A stretch of DNA of 64,000 bases from CBDFGE01 sp965247055 (GTDB lineage: Bacteria > Chloroflexota > Dehalococcoidia > Lucifugimonadales > JAGWBF01), in NCBI GenBank assembly GCA_965247055.1, contig CBDFGE010000004.1, forward strand, positions 62,001 through 126,000, in the 5' to 3' direction. Shown piece after piece: positions 49,271-58,724 of this stretch. Numbering within the stretch: position 1 is the stretch's first letter; each line of letters opens with the position of its first letter. Made by a program: the position numbers and the translations under genes. Below the pieces are notes generated by a model, which had not been told where the DNA came from, did no database searches, and saw only the letters and a program-made list of their open reading frames with translations.

Positions 49271-50449
49271 GTGCCGGACCTCCATCAATACTGGAACGAG
49301 ACGGGGCTATCCCACCTCCAGTGGGACCATGTCCTCCTTCTGGCGCTGGGCGCGACCTTCATCTTCTTCGCCATCGCCAGGAAGAGCGAGCCCTACGTTC
49401 TCCTGCCCATAGGCCTGGGAATAATACTGGCCAACCTCCCGGACAACTCCCTTACCAGGCTGGCCACCGGGAACCCCCTGGCGCCGGAAGCCCTCCAGGA
49501 GTCGGGCATACTGGGCCTGACCTTTCACTTCGCCCTATCCTTCTGGAACATCCTGCCGCCCCTCATCTTCCTGGGACTGGGCGCCATGACCGACTTCGGG
49601 CCCATCATGGCCAACCCCAAGAGCCTCCTGTTGGGCGCGGCGGCGCAGATAGGCATCTTCGTCGCCTTTTGGGGCGCCCTGGGACTGAGCGAGATATCGG
49701 GACTGCACTTGGACTTCTCCAACAAGGAGGCCGCCGCCATCGGCATCGTGGGAGGCGCCGACGGCCCCACCACCATCTTCGCCTCGGCGATCCTGGCCCC
49801 CGAGCTGCTGGGACGCACCGCCGTGGTGGCCTACTCCTACATGGCGGGGGTGGTGTTCATCCAGCCTCCCTTGATGCGCCTCCTCACCACCAAAAAGGAA
49901 CGCCAGATCGTCATGCGGCCCCTGCGCGAGGTATCCCGGCTGGAGAAGCTGGTCTTCCCCATCGTGGTGCTGGTGGTGGTCATCCTGGTAGTGCCCGAGG
50001 CTGCCCCCCTCATAGGTATGTTCATGATCGGCAACCTGTTCGCGGCCAGCGGCGTGGTCCCCCGGCTGAGCCAGGCGTCTTCCAACGAGGTGATGAACGT
50101 GGTGACCATCTTCCTGATGCTGGCCGTGGGGGCCCAGCTATCGGCGGACCGGGTGCTGGAAAGGGAGACCCTGGCCATCCTGGGGCTGGGGCTGGTCGCC
50201 TTCGGCTGTGGCACCATAGGGGGCCTCATGTTCGCCAAGCTAATGAACCTGGTGGTGAAGGACAAGGTGAACCCCCTCATCGGCTCGGCGGGGGTGTCGG
50301 CGGTGCCCATGGCGGCCCGCATATCCCACGTCCTGGGCCAGGAGGCCAACCCCGACAACTTCCTGCTGCCCCATGCCATGGGGCCCAACGTGGCGGGGGT
50401 GATCGGGTCGGCGATGGTGGCGGGGGTGTTCATCGCCCTCCTGACGTGA
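49271..50449 (+). CDS. oadB: Sodium-pump decarboxylase beta subunit (OadB-like)
   Basis: The 392-residue protein has about ten membrane helices. Known markers are FWNILPPLIFLGLGAMTDFG, AAIGIVGGADGPTTIFASAI (the Na+-binding Asp region), AYSYMAGVVFIQPPLMRLLT and LLPHAMGPNVAGVIGSAMVA. OadB, MmdB and GcdB proteins couple decarboxylation of a carboxybiotin to Na+ export. GTG start at 49271 with only GGTAGCCC before it; translation is probably coupled to oadG. No alpha (carboxyltransferase) or biotin subunit gene is in the window. Confidence 0.88.
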   Translation: MPDLHQYWNETGLSHLQWDHVLLLALGATFIFFAIARKSEPYVLLPIGLGIILANLPDNSLTRLATGNPLAPEALQESGILGLTFHFALSFWNILPPLIFLGLGAMTDFGPIMANPKSLLLGAAAQIGIFVAFWGALGLSEISGLHLDFSNKEAAAIGIVGGADGPTTIFASAILAPELLGRTAVVAYSYMAGVVFIQPPLMRLLTTKKERQIVMRPLREVSRLEKLVFPIVVLVVVILVVPEAAPLIGMFMIGNLFAASGVVPRLSQASSNEVMNVVTIFLMLAVGAQLSADRVLERETLAILGLGLVAFGCGTIGGLMFAKLMNLVVKDKVNPLIGSAGVSAVPMAARISHVLGQEANPDNFLLPHAMGPNVAGVIGSAMVAGVFIALLT

Positions 50450-50531
50450 GGGGGCGGGCTACGTTACCGGCGGGACCCGAACCCGTGGGTCTGGGTGTAA
50501 AGGCCGATCTGGGAACCATCCCTCCGCCCTA

Positions 50532-50563
50532 AGAAACCCCTGAGAGTCATCTTCGGGGTTTCT
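50532..50563 (+). terminator. Terminator after oadB
   Basis: AGAAACCCC pairs with GGGGTTTCT over nine bases with a 14-base loop. The T-tract is short (TTTCTCT) on the + strand and similar on the other strand (TTTCTT). It separates the chromosomal oad genes from the AT-richer accessory island. Confidence 0.65.
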
Positions 50564-50632
50564 CTGTGTGCAAATCATACAGATTTGTATACTATTTGTC
50601 AATACTGTTACTGGAATTTGTGGGCGGCCTTA

Positions 50633-50661
50633 TTGACAATCAGGGGCCAGCGGTTTACCAT
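50633..50661 (+). promoter_or_regulatory. Promoter of the accessory HTH-like gene
   Basis: TTGACA (50633-50638), a 17-base spacer and TACCAT (50656-50661) are followed by an AT-rich leader and GGAGGG before ATG 50695. Confidence 0.7.
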
Positions 50662-50694
50662 TTGTGTTAATAAGCTTTAATACGGAGGGATGAT

Positions 50695-51441
50695 ATGGTC
50701 ATCAAGCACAGAAGCCCGAATTATCCAGGCATAGACTTGGAAGAATCGGTGCAAGTGCTAGCGACTCTCTACCAGGGTGTGGGGAGAGGTCAATTTACTG
50801 CCAATGATGCCGCCAAAGCATGGGGCTACAAGAGCACAGGCGGACCGGCCAAAGTAAGGCTAGCATCTCTCAGGCAGTATGGCCTTGTTGAGGGGAGAAA
50901 GGGAGAGAACCCTCATTTATCTAATCGGGCGCTGACGCTTGTCCTGAGGAATCAGGCGTCAAAAGAGTATAGGCAGGCGCTACGTGAAGCCGCATTGGCC
51001 CCAACGCTATTTGCGGAGCTGCACTCGGCCATGCATGATGCCGCGCCAGATGCTCTACGGCAGCATCTCATCGTTGAAAGAAGCTTTACGGACGAAGGGG
51101 CCAGTAGGTTTATTGAGGTCTTTAGGTCCTCGACAGCACTTGCAAATCCGACTGAATATGATAAGATGGGGACACAAGATGAAGACAATTCCCATGAAGA
51201 TGATGAGGAGAAAGAAATGCCTCCGCCACCCTCTCCAGGGACAATAACGATTCCTGTGCCCTTCGGCCCAGATAAAATTGGAACGGTCACCTTGCCAGTG
51301 CAGATGACCCCAGAGGATTGGGGTCGGCTAGATATGATTCTCAAAGCATACATGCCTGTGAATTCGCGCCCAGAAGACAAGAAAGAGCCAACTGATGCCA
51401 ACAGCGAACCTGATTCGACAGCTACAGACGGCTATCCGTGA
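50695..51441 (+). CDS. Hypothetical protein with winged-helix-like N-terminus
   Basis: This 248-residue protein starts MVIKHRSPNYPGIDLEESVQ. Residues 15-85 (VLATLYQGVGRGQFTANDAA, KAWGYKSTGGPAKVRLASLR, QYGLVEGRKGENPHLSNRAL) look like a winged-helix DNA-binding domain. A helical middle and a very acidic linker (DEDNSHEDDEEKEMPPPPSP) follow, then a small beta domain (TITIPVPFGPDKIGTVTLPV). Base composition is AT-richer than the flanks. I do not recognise a named family; proteins with this N-terminus occur in mobile regions. Confidence 0.6.
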   Translation: MVIKHRSPNYPGIDLEESVQVLATLYQGVGRGQFTANDAAKAWGYKSTGGPAKVRLASLRQYGLVEGRKGENPHLSNRALTLVLRNQASKEYRQALREAALAPTLFAELHSAMHDAAPDALRQHLIVERSFTDEGASRFIEVFRSSTALANPTEYDKMGTQDEDNSHEDDEEKEMPPPPSPGTITIPVPFGPDKIGTVTLPVQMTPEDWGRLDMILKAYMPVNSRPEDKKEPTDANSEPDSTATDGYP

Positions 51442-51644
51442 ACTCCATGACTGCATGAGAAGGCACCGTAGAGGTCTTCGAGCTTCATAGGCACCCCACG
51501 GCCGCGCGCTGCTACGCTTGGTCCCATGAGACTGACGAAGGGAAGCATAGGGGTTCCGCTGTAGTGTACCAAGGGGCCTGTGGATTCACCGGCAAAAGCA
51601 GTGCGGGCTGCTATAGTTCAGGAAAGTACGTAGGGGCGAGGGCA

Positions 51645-52397
51645 ATGCTAGTATTTATTGACGAATCGGAATGGCCTCGACCAGCTACTCCTGGGGGCTT
51701 TACCGTCTGGGCTGCCATAGGGGTTCCTACTGAAAGGCAACGGGAATTCTTTAGGGAAATATTCAACCTTGAGAAAAAGTTCTGGAAATCTAACGAGCCT
51801 TACGACTTTGAACTCAAGGGCAGGTTACTACTGAGCAAAAAAGGAATGACCAGTCCCAAGAAAAAGGAATTCGTCGAAGAAATCTTGAGCCTCTGTAAAT
51901 CCGGCGAAGTAGTCGCCTTCGCTGTTGGGTTGAGGTATCCATCGATTGATGTGATGGAAGGTGTGGAGCCTAATACGTACCGTGTGATTTCCGCGCTGTG
52001 CGAACGTGTAGAGACCATGACGGAGGAGCAGCGACCCAATGAAACAGCGGCCATGGTATTTGACTCACAGGAGGATAATAAGGCGAAGGCTCTAGAATTT
52101 GGGAACTATACTTACGGGACAATAGTTGGTCGTGGTATGACCCACGTTGTGAGTACTCCCTTGTTTGTAAGTAGCCTGGTCACAAAAGGTGTTCAGATTG
52201 CCGACCTATTTGCGTATGCGCTAGCACAACAGAGCATGGGAAGATTCGATGTCAATCCCTTCTGTGACCGAATTAGAGAATTAGAATGGAAAAGCTCCGA
52301 TAAGCAAGAAAGCCGCCCGTGGCGAGGGTTCTACTTCCGAGATGTCCCTATTGAAAAAGAAGAAGGAATTGGCGACCCTTCGCGATCATCTGTGTGA
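51645..52397 (+). CDS. DUF3800 protein (RNase H-like fold)
   Basis: The chosen start is ATG 51645 (MLVFIDESEWPRPATPGGFT), 250 residues, as this motif opens all DUF3800 proteins; the upstream frame is unrelated. Further marks are DFELKGRLLLSKKGMTSPKK in the first third, AAMVFDSQEDNKAKALEFGN in the middle, and LVTKGVQIADLFAYALAQQS near the end. The F-I-D-E-S and Q-I-A-D-L acidic positions suggest a nuclease-like active site. Such genes are frequent in mobile islands and near defence genes. The preceding HTH-like gene may be its partner. Confidence 0.75.
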   Translation: MLVFIDESEWPRPATPGGFTVWAAIGVPTERQREFFREIFNLEKKFWKSNEPYDFELKGRLLLSKKGMTSPKKKEFVEEILSLCKSGEVVAFAVGLRYPSIDVMEGVEPNTYRVISALCERVETMTEEQRPNETAAMVFDSQEDNKAKALEFGNYTYGTIVGRGMTHVVSTPLFVSSLVTKGVQIADLFAYALAQQSMGRFDVNPFCDRIRELEWKSSDKQESRPWRGFYFRDVPIEKEEGIGDPSRSSV

Positions 52398-52550
52398 TGT
52401 TGAAAGATCCTCGGCTTTACTTACGCAGTAAAACACCAATTCCTTACTGCATATATAATAACACATTGGTTAGCACGCTGCAAGCTTCAAATGAGGACAC
52501 GGTCACGTCCCATAGAGTGGTGTAAGAGTACGTCATCCTGTTGATATCGT

Positions 52551-53762
52551 CTAGGCCGCTGTCTCTGCGAGTTCGGCTCTGGGTAGAGCTTCGTTGGAGG
52601 TGGTTACCTCCTGTGTCATGTATCGACGGCCGACGGCCCACTCGTCGTGCTGCTCAGCTAGGACGGCGCCGACCAGGCGACGGACAGCTGGGCGGTTAGG
52701 GAAGATGCCCACCACATCGGTGCGGCGCCGTATCTCCTTGTTGAGACGCTCCAGGGGGTTGTTGGACCAGATCTTCTTCCAGTGGGCGACGGGGAAGCTG
52801 GAGAAGGCCAGGACGTCGGGTCCAGCCTCGTCCAGTCGAGAGGCGCCCTGTGGGAACGGGTCCTGGAGCTGAGCAATCACCCGCTCGAGTTGGGCATGCA
52901 CCTCCTGAGGGGACGGCTGCTGGTAGATGGTGCGTACCATGGTGGCCACCCAGGGCTGAGCGCTCCTGGGGACCCGAGTGAGCAGGTTGGTCATGAAGTG
53001 GGTGCGGCACCGCTGCCAACTGGCCCCACCGAAGACAGTTGCGATGGCATCCCTGAGTCCCTGATGAGCGTCCGATACCACCAGTTCCACCCCGCCGAGG
53101 CCCCTGGCGACCAGTGAGCGCAGGAAGGCCAGCCAGAAGGCGCCGTCTTCACTGGTACCCACGTCCATCCCAACGATCTCACGCTTGCCCTCGCTATTGA
53201 CCGCCGTCGCCACCACCACGCTGACGTTGACTATCCTACCGGCCTCTCTGACCTTCTGGGTTAGTGCGTCCAGCCACAGGTAGGGATATGATCCGCCGTC
53301 CAGCGGCCGACCCAGGAAGCTCTCCACCACCCCGTCCAGCTCCTGGCAGATACGCGACACTTGGCTCTTTGAGATACCCTCGCACCCAAGAGCCTTGACC
53401 AGATCATCCACTCGCCTCGTCGATACACCCTCCACATACGCCTGCTGGATCACCGCCAGCAGAGCTCGCTCGCTGCGACGCCGTGGCTCCAGCAGGCTCG
53501 GAAAGTAGCTTCCCTCTCTGAGCTTGGGTATCTGCAACTCCATGGTCCCTACGCGAGTGTCCCATGCTCGAGACCGGTACCCGTTGCGCTGGGTCACCCG
53601 CTCAGGGTTGCGTTCTCCATACCCAGCACCGGTCCTCGATGACACATCAGCCTCCATGATCTCCTCGACCAGCACTCTCAGTGCCTCTCGTAGAAAGTCC
53701 ACGTCACCGTCGACTCCCCTCTTGCGCATTAGCTTGAGGTGGACCCCAAAATTCGGGGTCAC
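52551..53762 (-). CDS. IS256-family transposase copy 1 (5' end replaced)
   Basis: This 403-residue mutator-type transposase has the DDE residues in YLWLDALTQKVREAGRIVNV, ELVVSDAHQGLRDAIATVFG and NNPLERLNKEIRRRTDVVGI. It differs from copy 2 in the C-terminus and at scattered sites. The first codons (GTG start at 53762) come from the IS256 copy 2 end and the IS3 end; the original gene probably started GTG GAC at the target. It lost its own promoter but only two or three codons. Confidence 0.85.
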   Translation of the reverse strand: MTPNFGVHLKLMRKRGVDGDVDFLREALRVLVEEIMEADVSSRTGAGYGERNPERVTQRNGYRSRAWDTRVGTMELQIPKLREGSYFPSLLEPRRRSERALLAVIQQAYVEGVSTRRVDDLVKALGCEGISKSQVSRICQELDGVVESFLGRPLDGGSYPYLWLDALTQKVREAGRIVNVSVVVATAVNSEGKREIVGMDVGTSEDGAFWLAFLRSLVARGLGGVELVVSDAHQGLRDAIATVFGGASWQRCRTHFMTNLLTRVPRSAQPWVATMVRTIYQQPSPQEVHAQLERVIAQLQDPFPQGASRLDEAGPDVLAFSSFPVAHWKKIWSNNPLERLNKEIRRRTDVVGIFPNRPAVRRLVGAVLAEQHDEWAVGRRYMTQEVTTSNEALPRAELAETAA

Positions 53763-55135
53763 GTCCCGTCAAGTGGTGTAAGAGAGCGTCATCCTGTTGA
53801 TCGCGGTCTATGCCGCCGCCTTCGCTAGATCCGCCTCGGGTAGAGCTTCGTCGATGCTGTAGACCGCGGGTGTCATGTAACGAGGGCCGATGGCCCATTC
53901 GTCGTGCTGTTCGGCCAGGACAGCCCCAACGAGGCGACGCGCGGCCGGCCGGTTGGGAAAGATACCCACCACGTTGGTGCGGCGCCGTATCTCCTTGTTG
54001 AGACGCTCCAGGGGGTTGTTAGACCAGATCTTCTTCCAGTGGGCGAGTGGGAAGCTGGAGAAGGCCAGGACGTCCGCACCAGCCGCGTCCAGTAGAGAGG
54101 CCACCTGAGGGAACGGGTCCTGTAGCTGGGCGATCACCCGCTCGAGCTGTGCGTGGACCTCCTGAGGGGACGGCTGCTGGTAGATGGTGCGTACCATGGT
54201 GGCCACCCAGGGCTGAGCGCGCCTGGGGACCCGAGTGAGCAGGTTGGTCATGAAGTGTGTGCGGCACCGTTGCCAACTGGCCCCACCGAAGACAGTCGCG
54301 ATGGCATCCCTGAGTCCCTGATGCGCATCCGATACCACCAGATCCACCCCGCTCAGACCCCTGGCCGACAGTGAGCGCAGAAAGGCCAGCCAGAAGGCGC
54401 CGTCTTCACTGGTACCCACGTCCATCCCAATGATCTCCCGCTTGCCCTCGCCATTGACCGCCGTCGCCACCACCACGCTGACGTTGACGATCCTACCGGC
54501 CTCTCTGACCTTCTGGGTTAGTGCATCCAGCCACAGGTAGGGGTATGATCCGCCGTCCAGCGGCCGACCCAGGAAGTCCTCCACCACCTCGTCCAGCTCG
54601 GAGCAGATACGGGACACCTGGCTCTTGGAGATACCCTCGCACCCCAGGGCCTTGACCAGGTCGTCCACCCGCCTTGTCGATACACCTTCCACATAGGCCT
54701 GCTGGATCACAGCCAGCAGAGCTCGCTCGCTGCGACGCCGTGGCTCCAGCAGGCTCGGGAAGTAGCTCCCCTCTCGAAGCTTCGGGATGTGCAGTTCCAT
54801 AGTCCCTACCCGGGTATCCCACGCCCGGGACCGATACCCGTTGCGCTGGGTCACCCGCTCAGGGCTGCGTTCTCCATACTCAGCACCGGTCCTCGCAGAC
54901 ACCTCCGCATCCATGATCCCCTCTACCAGCACTCTCAGAGCCTCCCGTAGGAAGTCCACGTCACCGTCCATTCCCCCCTTGCGCAACAACTCCAGCAGGT
55001 CCATCCTTTCCTTGACCACCGTTGTCCTCCTTTCTCGAGCTTTCTTCTTTGCCCGCTAAGGATGACGCGGTGGTCTCTCTTACTCCAGACCCCCTCCTCT
55101 TCTTACACCACTTCCTGGGACTCTACTAAATTCGG
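53749..55135. mobile_element. IS256-family element copy 2 (innermost)
   Basis: The element covers 53757-55127 (1371 bp). AAATTCGG is duplicated at 53749-53756 and 55128-55135; this is the start of the IS3 end, so copy 2 inserted into the IS3 terminal repeat. Inverted ends GTCCCGTCAAGTGGTGTAAG and, from the right, GTCCCAGGAAGTGGTGTAAG are clear. Confidence 0.92.
53808..55019 (-). CDS. IS256-family transposase copy 2 (intact)
   Basis: This 403-residue transposase is highly similar to copy 1. It has its own start (MVKERMDLLELLRKGGMDGD), catalytic regions YLWLDALTQKVREAGRIVNV, DLVVSDAHQGLRDAIATVFG and NNPLERLNKEIRRRTNVVGI, and no frame breaks. GGAAAGG and GGAGGAC motifs lie upstream. As the youngest insertion in the nest it may still be mobile. 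Confidence 0.9.
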   Translation of the reverse strand: MVKERMDLLELLRKGGMDGDVDFLREALRVLVEGIMDAEVSARTGAEYGERSPERVTQRNGYRSRAWDTRVGTMELHIPKLREGSYFPSLLEPRRRSERALLAVIQQAYVEGVSTRRVDDLVKALGCEGISKSQVSRICSELDEVVEDFLGRPLDGGSYPYLWLDALTQKVREAGRIVNVSVVVATAVNGEGKREIIGMDVGTSEDGAFWLAFLRSLSARGLSGVDLVVSDAHQGLRDAIATVFGGASWQRCRTHFMTNLLTRVPRRAQPWVATMVRTIYQQPSPQEVHAQLERVIAQLQDPFPQVASLLDAAGADVLAFSSFPLAHWKKIWSNNPLERLNKEIRRRTNVVGIFPNRPAARRLVGAVLAEQHDEWAIGPRYMTPAVYSIDEALPEADLAKAAA

Positions 55136-55192
55136 ACAGGTGGCTAAGAGAGAGTCCCGCTCCTAAAATAGGACGGAAACAAGGAGCAGGAC

Positions 55193-55477
55193 ATGAAGCA
55201 AACACGTAAGAAGCACAGCCCAGTCTTCAAGGCGAAAGTGGCTTTGGCCGCGCTCCAGGGGGAGCACACCATTGCAGAGCTGGCCAGCCGGTTTGAAGTC
55301 CACCCGAGCCAGATCCATGCCTGGAAGAAGGCCTTGACTCAGGGGGCGCCGCACCTCTTTGAAAATGGTGGTGGACGCCAGGAGAAGGACCAAGAGGTCC
55401 TCACTGCCCAGCTCTACCAACAGATTGGGCAGCTCAAGGTGGAACGGGATTTTTTGTCACGGAGCTTCGGGTTGTGA
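55193..55477 (+). CDS. IS3-family orfA (HTH protein)
   Basis: This 94-residue protein has the IS3 helix-turn-helix and leucine-zipper layout (KKHSPVFKAKVALAALQGEH, TIAELASRFEVHPSQIHAWK, then QLYQQIGQLKVERDFLSRSF). AAGGAGCAGG precedes ATG 55193. In IS3 elements OrfA binds the ends and is fused to OrfB by a -1 frameshift. Its stop, GGGTTGTGA, overlaps a GTG in the -1 frame that would start orfB. Confidence 0.88.
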   Translation: MKQTRKKHSPVFKAKVALAALQGEHTIAELASRFEVHPSQIHAWKKALTQGAPHLFENGGGRQEKDQEVLTAQLYQQIGQLKVERDFLSRSFGL

Positions 55478-55498
55478 GCCGGTCCCAACGCCGGGCCA

Positions 55499-56410
55499 TT
55501 GATTGACCGAGAAGAACCGAAGCTGTCTCTGGTGCGCCAGTGCGCCTTGCTGGGTATCAGCCGCTCCTCGTTGTACTACCTGCCAACCGAGGCCGGCGCC
55601 GAGGACTTGGAGTTGATGGCCCTCATAGACCAACAGTACCTGAAGACACCTTTCTACGGCTCCAGAAGGATGACTGCCTGGCTCAGCAATCACGGACACC
55701 AGGTCAACCGCAAGCGGGTCCGCCGGCTGATGCAGCTGATAGGCCTGGAGGCCATCTACCGGCGTCCCAACACCAGCAAGCCAAACCCAGGGCATAAGGT
55801 CTATCCGTACTTGCTCAGGGGGCTGGAGATCAACCGGGTCAACCAGGTGTGGGCCACCGACATCACCTACATACCCATGGCTCGGGGTTTCCTCTACTTG
55901 GTGGCCATCATGGACTGGCACAGCCGCTACGTGTTGGCCTGGCGGCTGTCCAACACCCTGGAGGTAGACTTCTGTGTTGCGGCTCTGGAAGAGGCCTTGA
56001 GCAAGGGTCGGCCACAGATCTTCAACACCGACCAGGGCAGCCAGTTCACCAGCGAGGCCTTCACCAGCATGCTGCTGGCGCAAGGCGTTCAAGTGAGCAT
56101 GGACGGCAGGGGCCGGTGCATGGACAACGTCTTCGTGGAACGGCTGTGGCGCAGCATCAAGTACGAGGAGGTGTACCTGAAGGCATACCAAAATGGGACT
56201 GAGGCCAGAAAGGGGATTGGGGCTTATCTGGCCTTCTACAACCAAGAGCGGCCCCATCAAGCCCTGGGCTATCGGTCACCGGGTCAGGTGTTCCATGCAG
56301 TGAGCCCACAAAGGTGTTTACTGGAACATCCACGAGCCTTACCATCGGATGAAGGTTTACAAGACACCCCAGCGGTAGACTCTCTTATTTTAGCCTCACC
56401 GCTGTCCTGA
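55499..56410 (+). CDS. IS3-family orfB transposase (rve), N-terminal frame break
   Basis: The integrase core shows the DDE residues in VWATDITYIPMARGFLYLVA, QIFNTDQGSQFTSEAFTSML and KYEEVYLKAYQNGTEARKGI. The natural start, GTG in the -1 frame of orfA reading SRSQRRAMIDREEP, is broken by one extra T in GCCATTGATTGACC (about 55494-55507). From TTG 55499 the rest (303 residues) is open, in the same frame as orfA but after its stop. Activity is doubtful. Confidence 0.85.
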   Translation: MIDREEPKLSLVRQCALLGISRSSLYYLPTEAGAEDLELMALIDQQYLKTPFYGSRRMTAWLSNHGHQVNRKRVRRLMQLIGLEAIYRRPNTSKPNPGHKVYPYLLRGLEINRVNQVWATDITYIPMARGFLYLVAIMDWHSRYVLAWRLSNTLEVDFCVAALEEALSKGRPQIFNTDQGSQFTSEAFTSMLLAQGVQVSMDGRGRCMDNVFVERLWRSIKYEEVYLKAYQNGTEARKGIGAYLAFYNQERPHQALGYRSPGQVFHAVSPQRCLLEHPRALPSDEGLQDTPAVDSLILASPLS

Positions 56411-56616
56411 TCATGGGGTCCACTTTGAGTCCTCCTTTCTCAGGCTCGTCTTTGCCCGCTAAGGATGACGTGGTGGTCTCTCTTCATCCAGACCCTCTCC
56501 TCTTGTTACACCACTTCCTGGGACTCTACTGAGGACACTACCTAGCGGAGCATTCCTTGACAGTGTTCCCGAGTCCTAGTAGTATTGAACCTGCGTAAAA
56601 ACTGAATAGGCTGCAA

Positions 56617-56749
56617 CCCACCTTATCCAGAGTGGCGGAGGGCACGGCCCTGCGAAGCCGAGCAACCGGTCGCCCATGAGGCTCAGGCCCCCGATGGCGC
56701 GACACGGTGCTAATTCCGTCCCCGGCTAATTGGGGAAAGATGAGGGGGG
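56617..56749 (+). promoter_or_regulatory. SAM-I (S-box) riboswitch aptamer
   Basis: P1 pairs CCCACCTTATC (56617-56627) with GATGAGGGGGG (56739-56749). Inside are the S-box marks CCAGAGTGGCGGAGGG, GAAGCCGAGCAACCGG and CACGGTGCTAATTCCG. The RNA binds S-adenosylmethionine. It lies upstream of mtnA and of the whole methylthioadenosine/SAM cycle cluster. When SAM is bound, P1 holds the GAGGGGGG strand and allows the terminator downstream to form. Confidence 0.92.
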
Positions 56750-56790
56750 CTTAAATCGGTTAAGCTCCTCTCGTGCGAGGAGCTTTTTCT

Positions 56791-56791
<1 letters not shown>
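56743..56791 (+). terminator. Riboswitch antiterminator/terminator switch
   Basis: The terminator is AAGCTCCTC (56762-56770), loop TCGTGC, GAGGAGCTT (56777-56785) and a T-rich tract. Its 5' strand can instead pair with GAGGGGGGCTTAA (56742-56754) as TTAAGCTCCTC, an antiterminator that competes with P1. The 3' strand contains GAGGAG, which is also the best ribosome site for TTG 56791, so the hairpin may control translation as well. Confidence 0.85.
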
Positions 56792-57848
<1,057 letters not shown>

Positions 57849-57873
<25 letters not shown>

Positions 57874-58712
57874 TAGGAGGCAGCGGCCTCTACGAGATGG
57901 ATGGACTGTCCGGCGTGCGGGAGATGGAGTTGGACACGCCCTTCGGCAAGCCCAGCGACGCCATCATCCTGGGCGAGCTGGACACGGTCAAGGTCGCCTT
58001 CCTTCCCCGCCACGGCCGGGGCCATCGGTTCAGCCCAACCCAGGTTCCCGCCAGGGCCAACATCTATGCCCTCAAGACCCTGGGAGTGGAGCGTATCATC
58101 TCCGTAAGCGCCGTAGGGAGCCTCCGGGAGGAGCTCAGGCCCCTGGACCTGGTGGTCCCCGACCAGCTAATCGACCGTACGAGGCAGCGGGCGTCCACGT
58201 TTTTCGACGGGGGCCTGGTGGCCCACGTGGGCTTCGCCGACCCCTTTTGCGCCGACCTTGGCGACGTGCTTTACGATGCCGCCCGCAGGTGTAACGCCGT
58301 GGCCCACATGGGTGGCACCTACGTGGTCATGGAGGGGCCGGCCTTCTCCACCAGAGCAGAGTGTAACGTGTACCGGACCTGGGGAGCGGATGTGATAGGC
58401 ATGACGGCCCTCCCGGAGGCCAAGCTGGCGCGGGAGGCCGAGATCTGCTACGCCACCCTCGCCTGCGTGACCGACTACGACTGCTGGCGGGAGGCCACCG
58501 AGGTGGTAACGGTGGAGATGGTGGTGGCCAACCTGATGAAAAACGTGTCCACGTCCAGGGCTATCCTTCGCGAGGCGCTACCGCGAATCCCCCTGGAACG
58601 TTCCTGTCCCTGCGCGTCGGCCCTGGAGAGCGCGATCATCACCTCCCGGGACCGCATCCCGCAGGAAACCCGGGAGACGATGCGACCGATCATAGGAAAA
58701 TACCTGGAGTGA
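57849..58712 (+). CDS. mtnP: S-methyl-5'-thioadenosine phosphorylase MtnP
   Basis: This 287-residue phosphorylase of the MTAP type has IGIIGGSGLYEMDGL at the start, FLPRHGRGHRFSPTQVPARA, SVSAVGSLREELRPLDLVVP in the middle, and GGTYVVMEGPAFSTRAE, IGMTALPEAKLAREAEICYA near the end. It splits methylthioadenosine into adenine and methylthioribose-1-phosphate, the substrate of MtnA. The ATG lies inside the mtnA end, so they are translationally coupled. Confidence 0.93.
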
Positions 58713-58724
58713 GGTGACTGGACC

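Larger units (their letters stand above)
53739..56423 (+). mobile_element. IS3-family element, itself split by IS256 copy 2
   Basis: Ends are GTGGACCCCAAAATTCGG (53739-53756) and, on the other strand, GTGGACCCCATGATCAGG (to 56423). TTGAG flanks both sides (53734-53738 and 56425-56429, with one extra base on the right). Without copy 2 and its target duplication the element is about 1.3 kb, normal for IS3. It encodes orfA and orfB. Confidence 0.85.
52494..56538. mobile_element. IS256-family element copy 1, split by nested insertions
   Basis: The element runs from 52502 (GGTCACGTCCC ... GTGGTGTAAGAG) to 56530 (TTACACCAC ... GGGACTCTACT) and is flanked by the 8-bp duplication GAGGACAC at 52494-52501 and 56531-56538. 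An IS3-family element (53739-56423) sits near the 5' end of its transposase gene, cutting off the promoter and ribosome site. The right end, 56430-56530, still matches the right end of copy 2. Confidence 0.9.

Noticed and set aside
55475..55498. UGA between orfA and orfB as selenocysteine or read-through codon
   Set aside because: The conserved peptide lies in the -1 frame and is explained by a single inserted base, not by read-through.
56773..56790. GTG 56773 as mtnA start
   Set aside because: It lies inside the loop and stem of the riboswitch terminator; TTG 56791 or GTG 56809 fit better.
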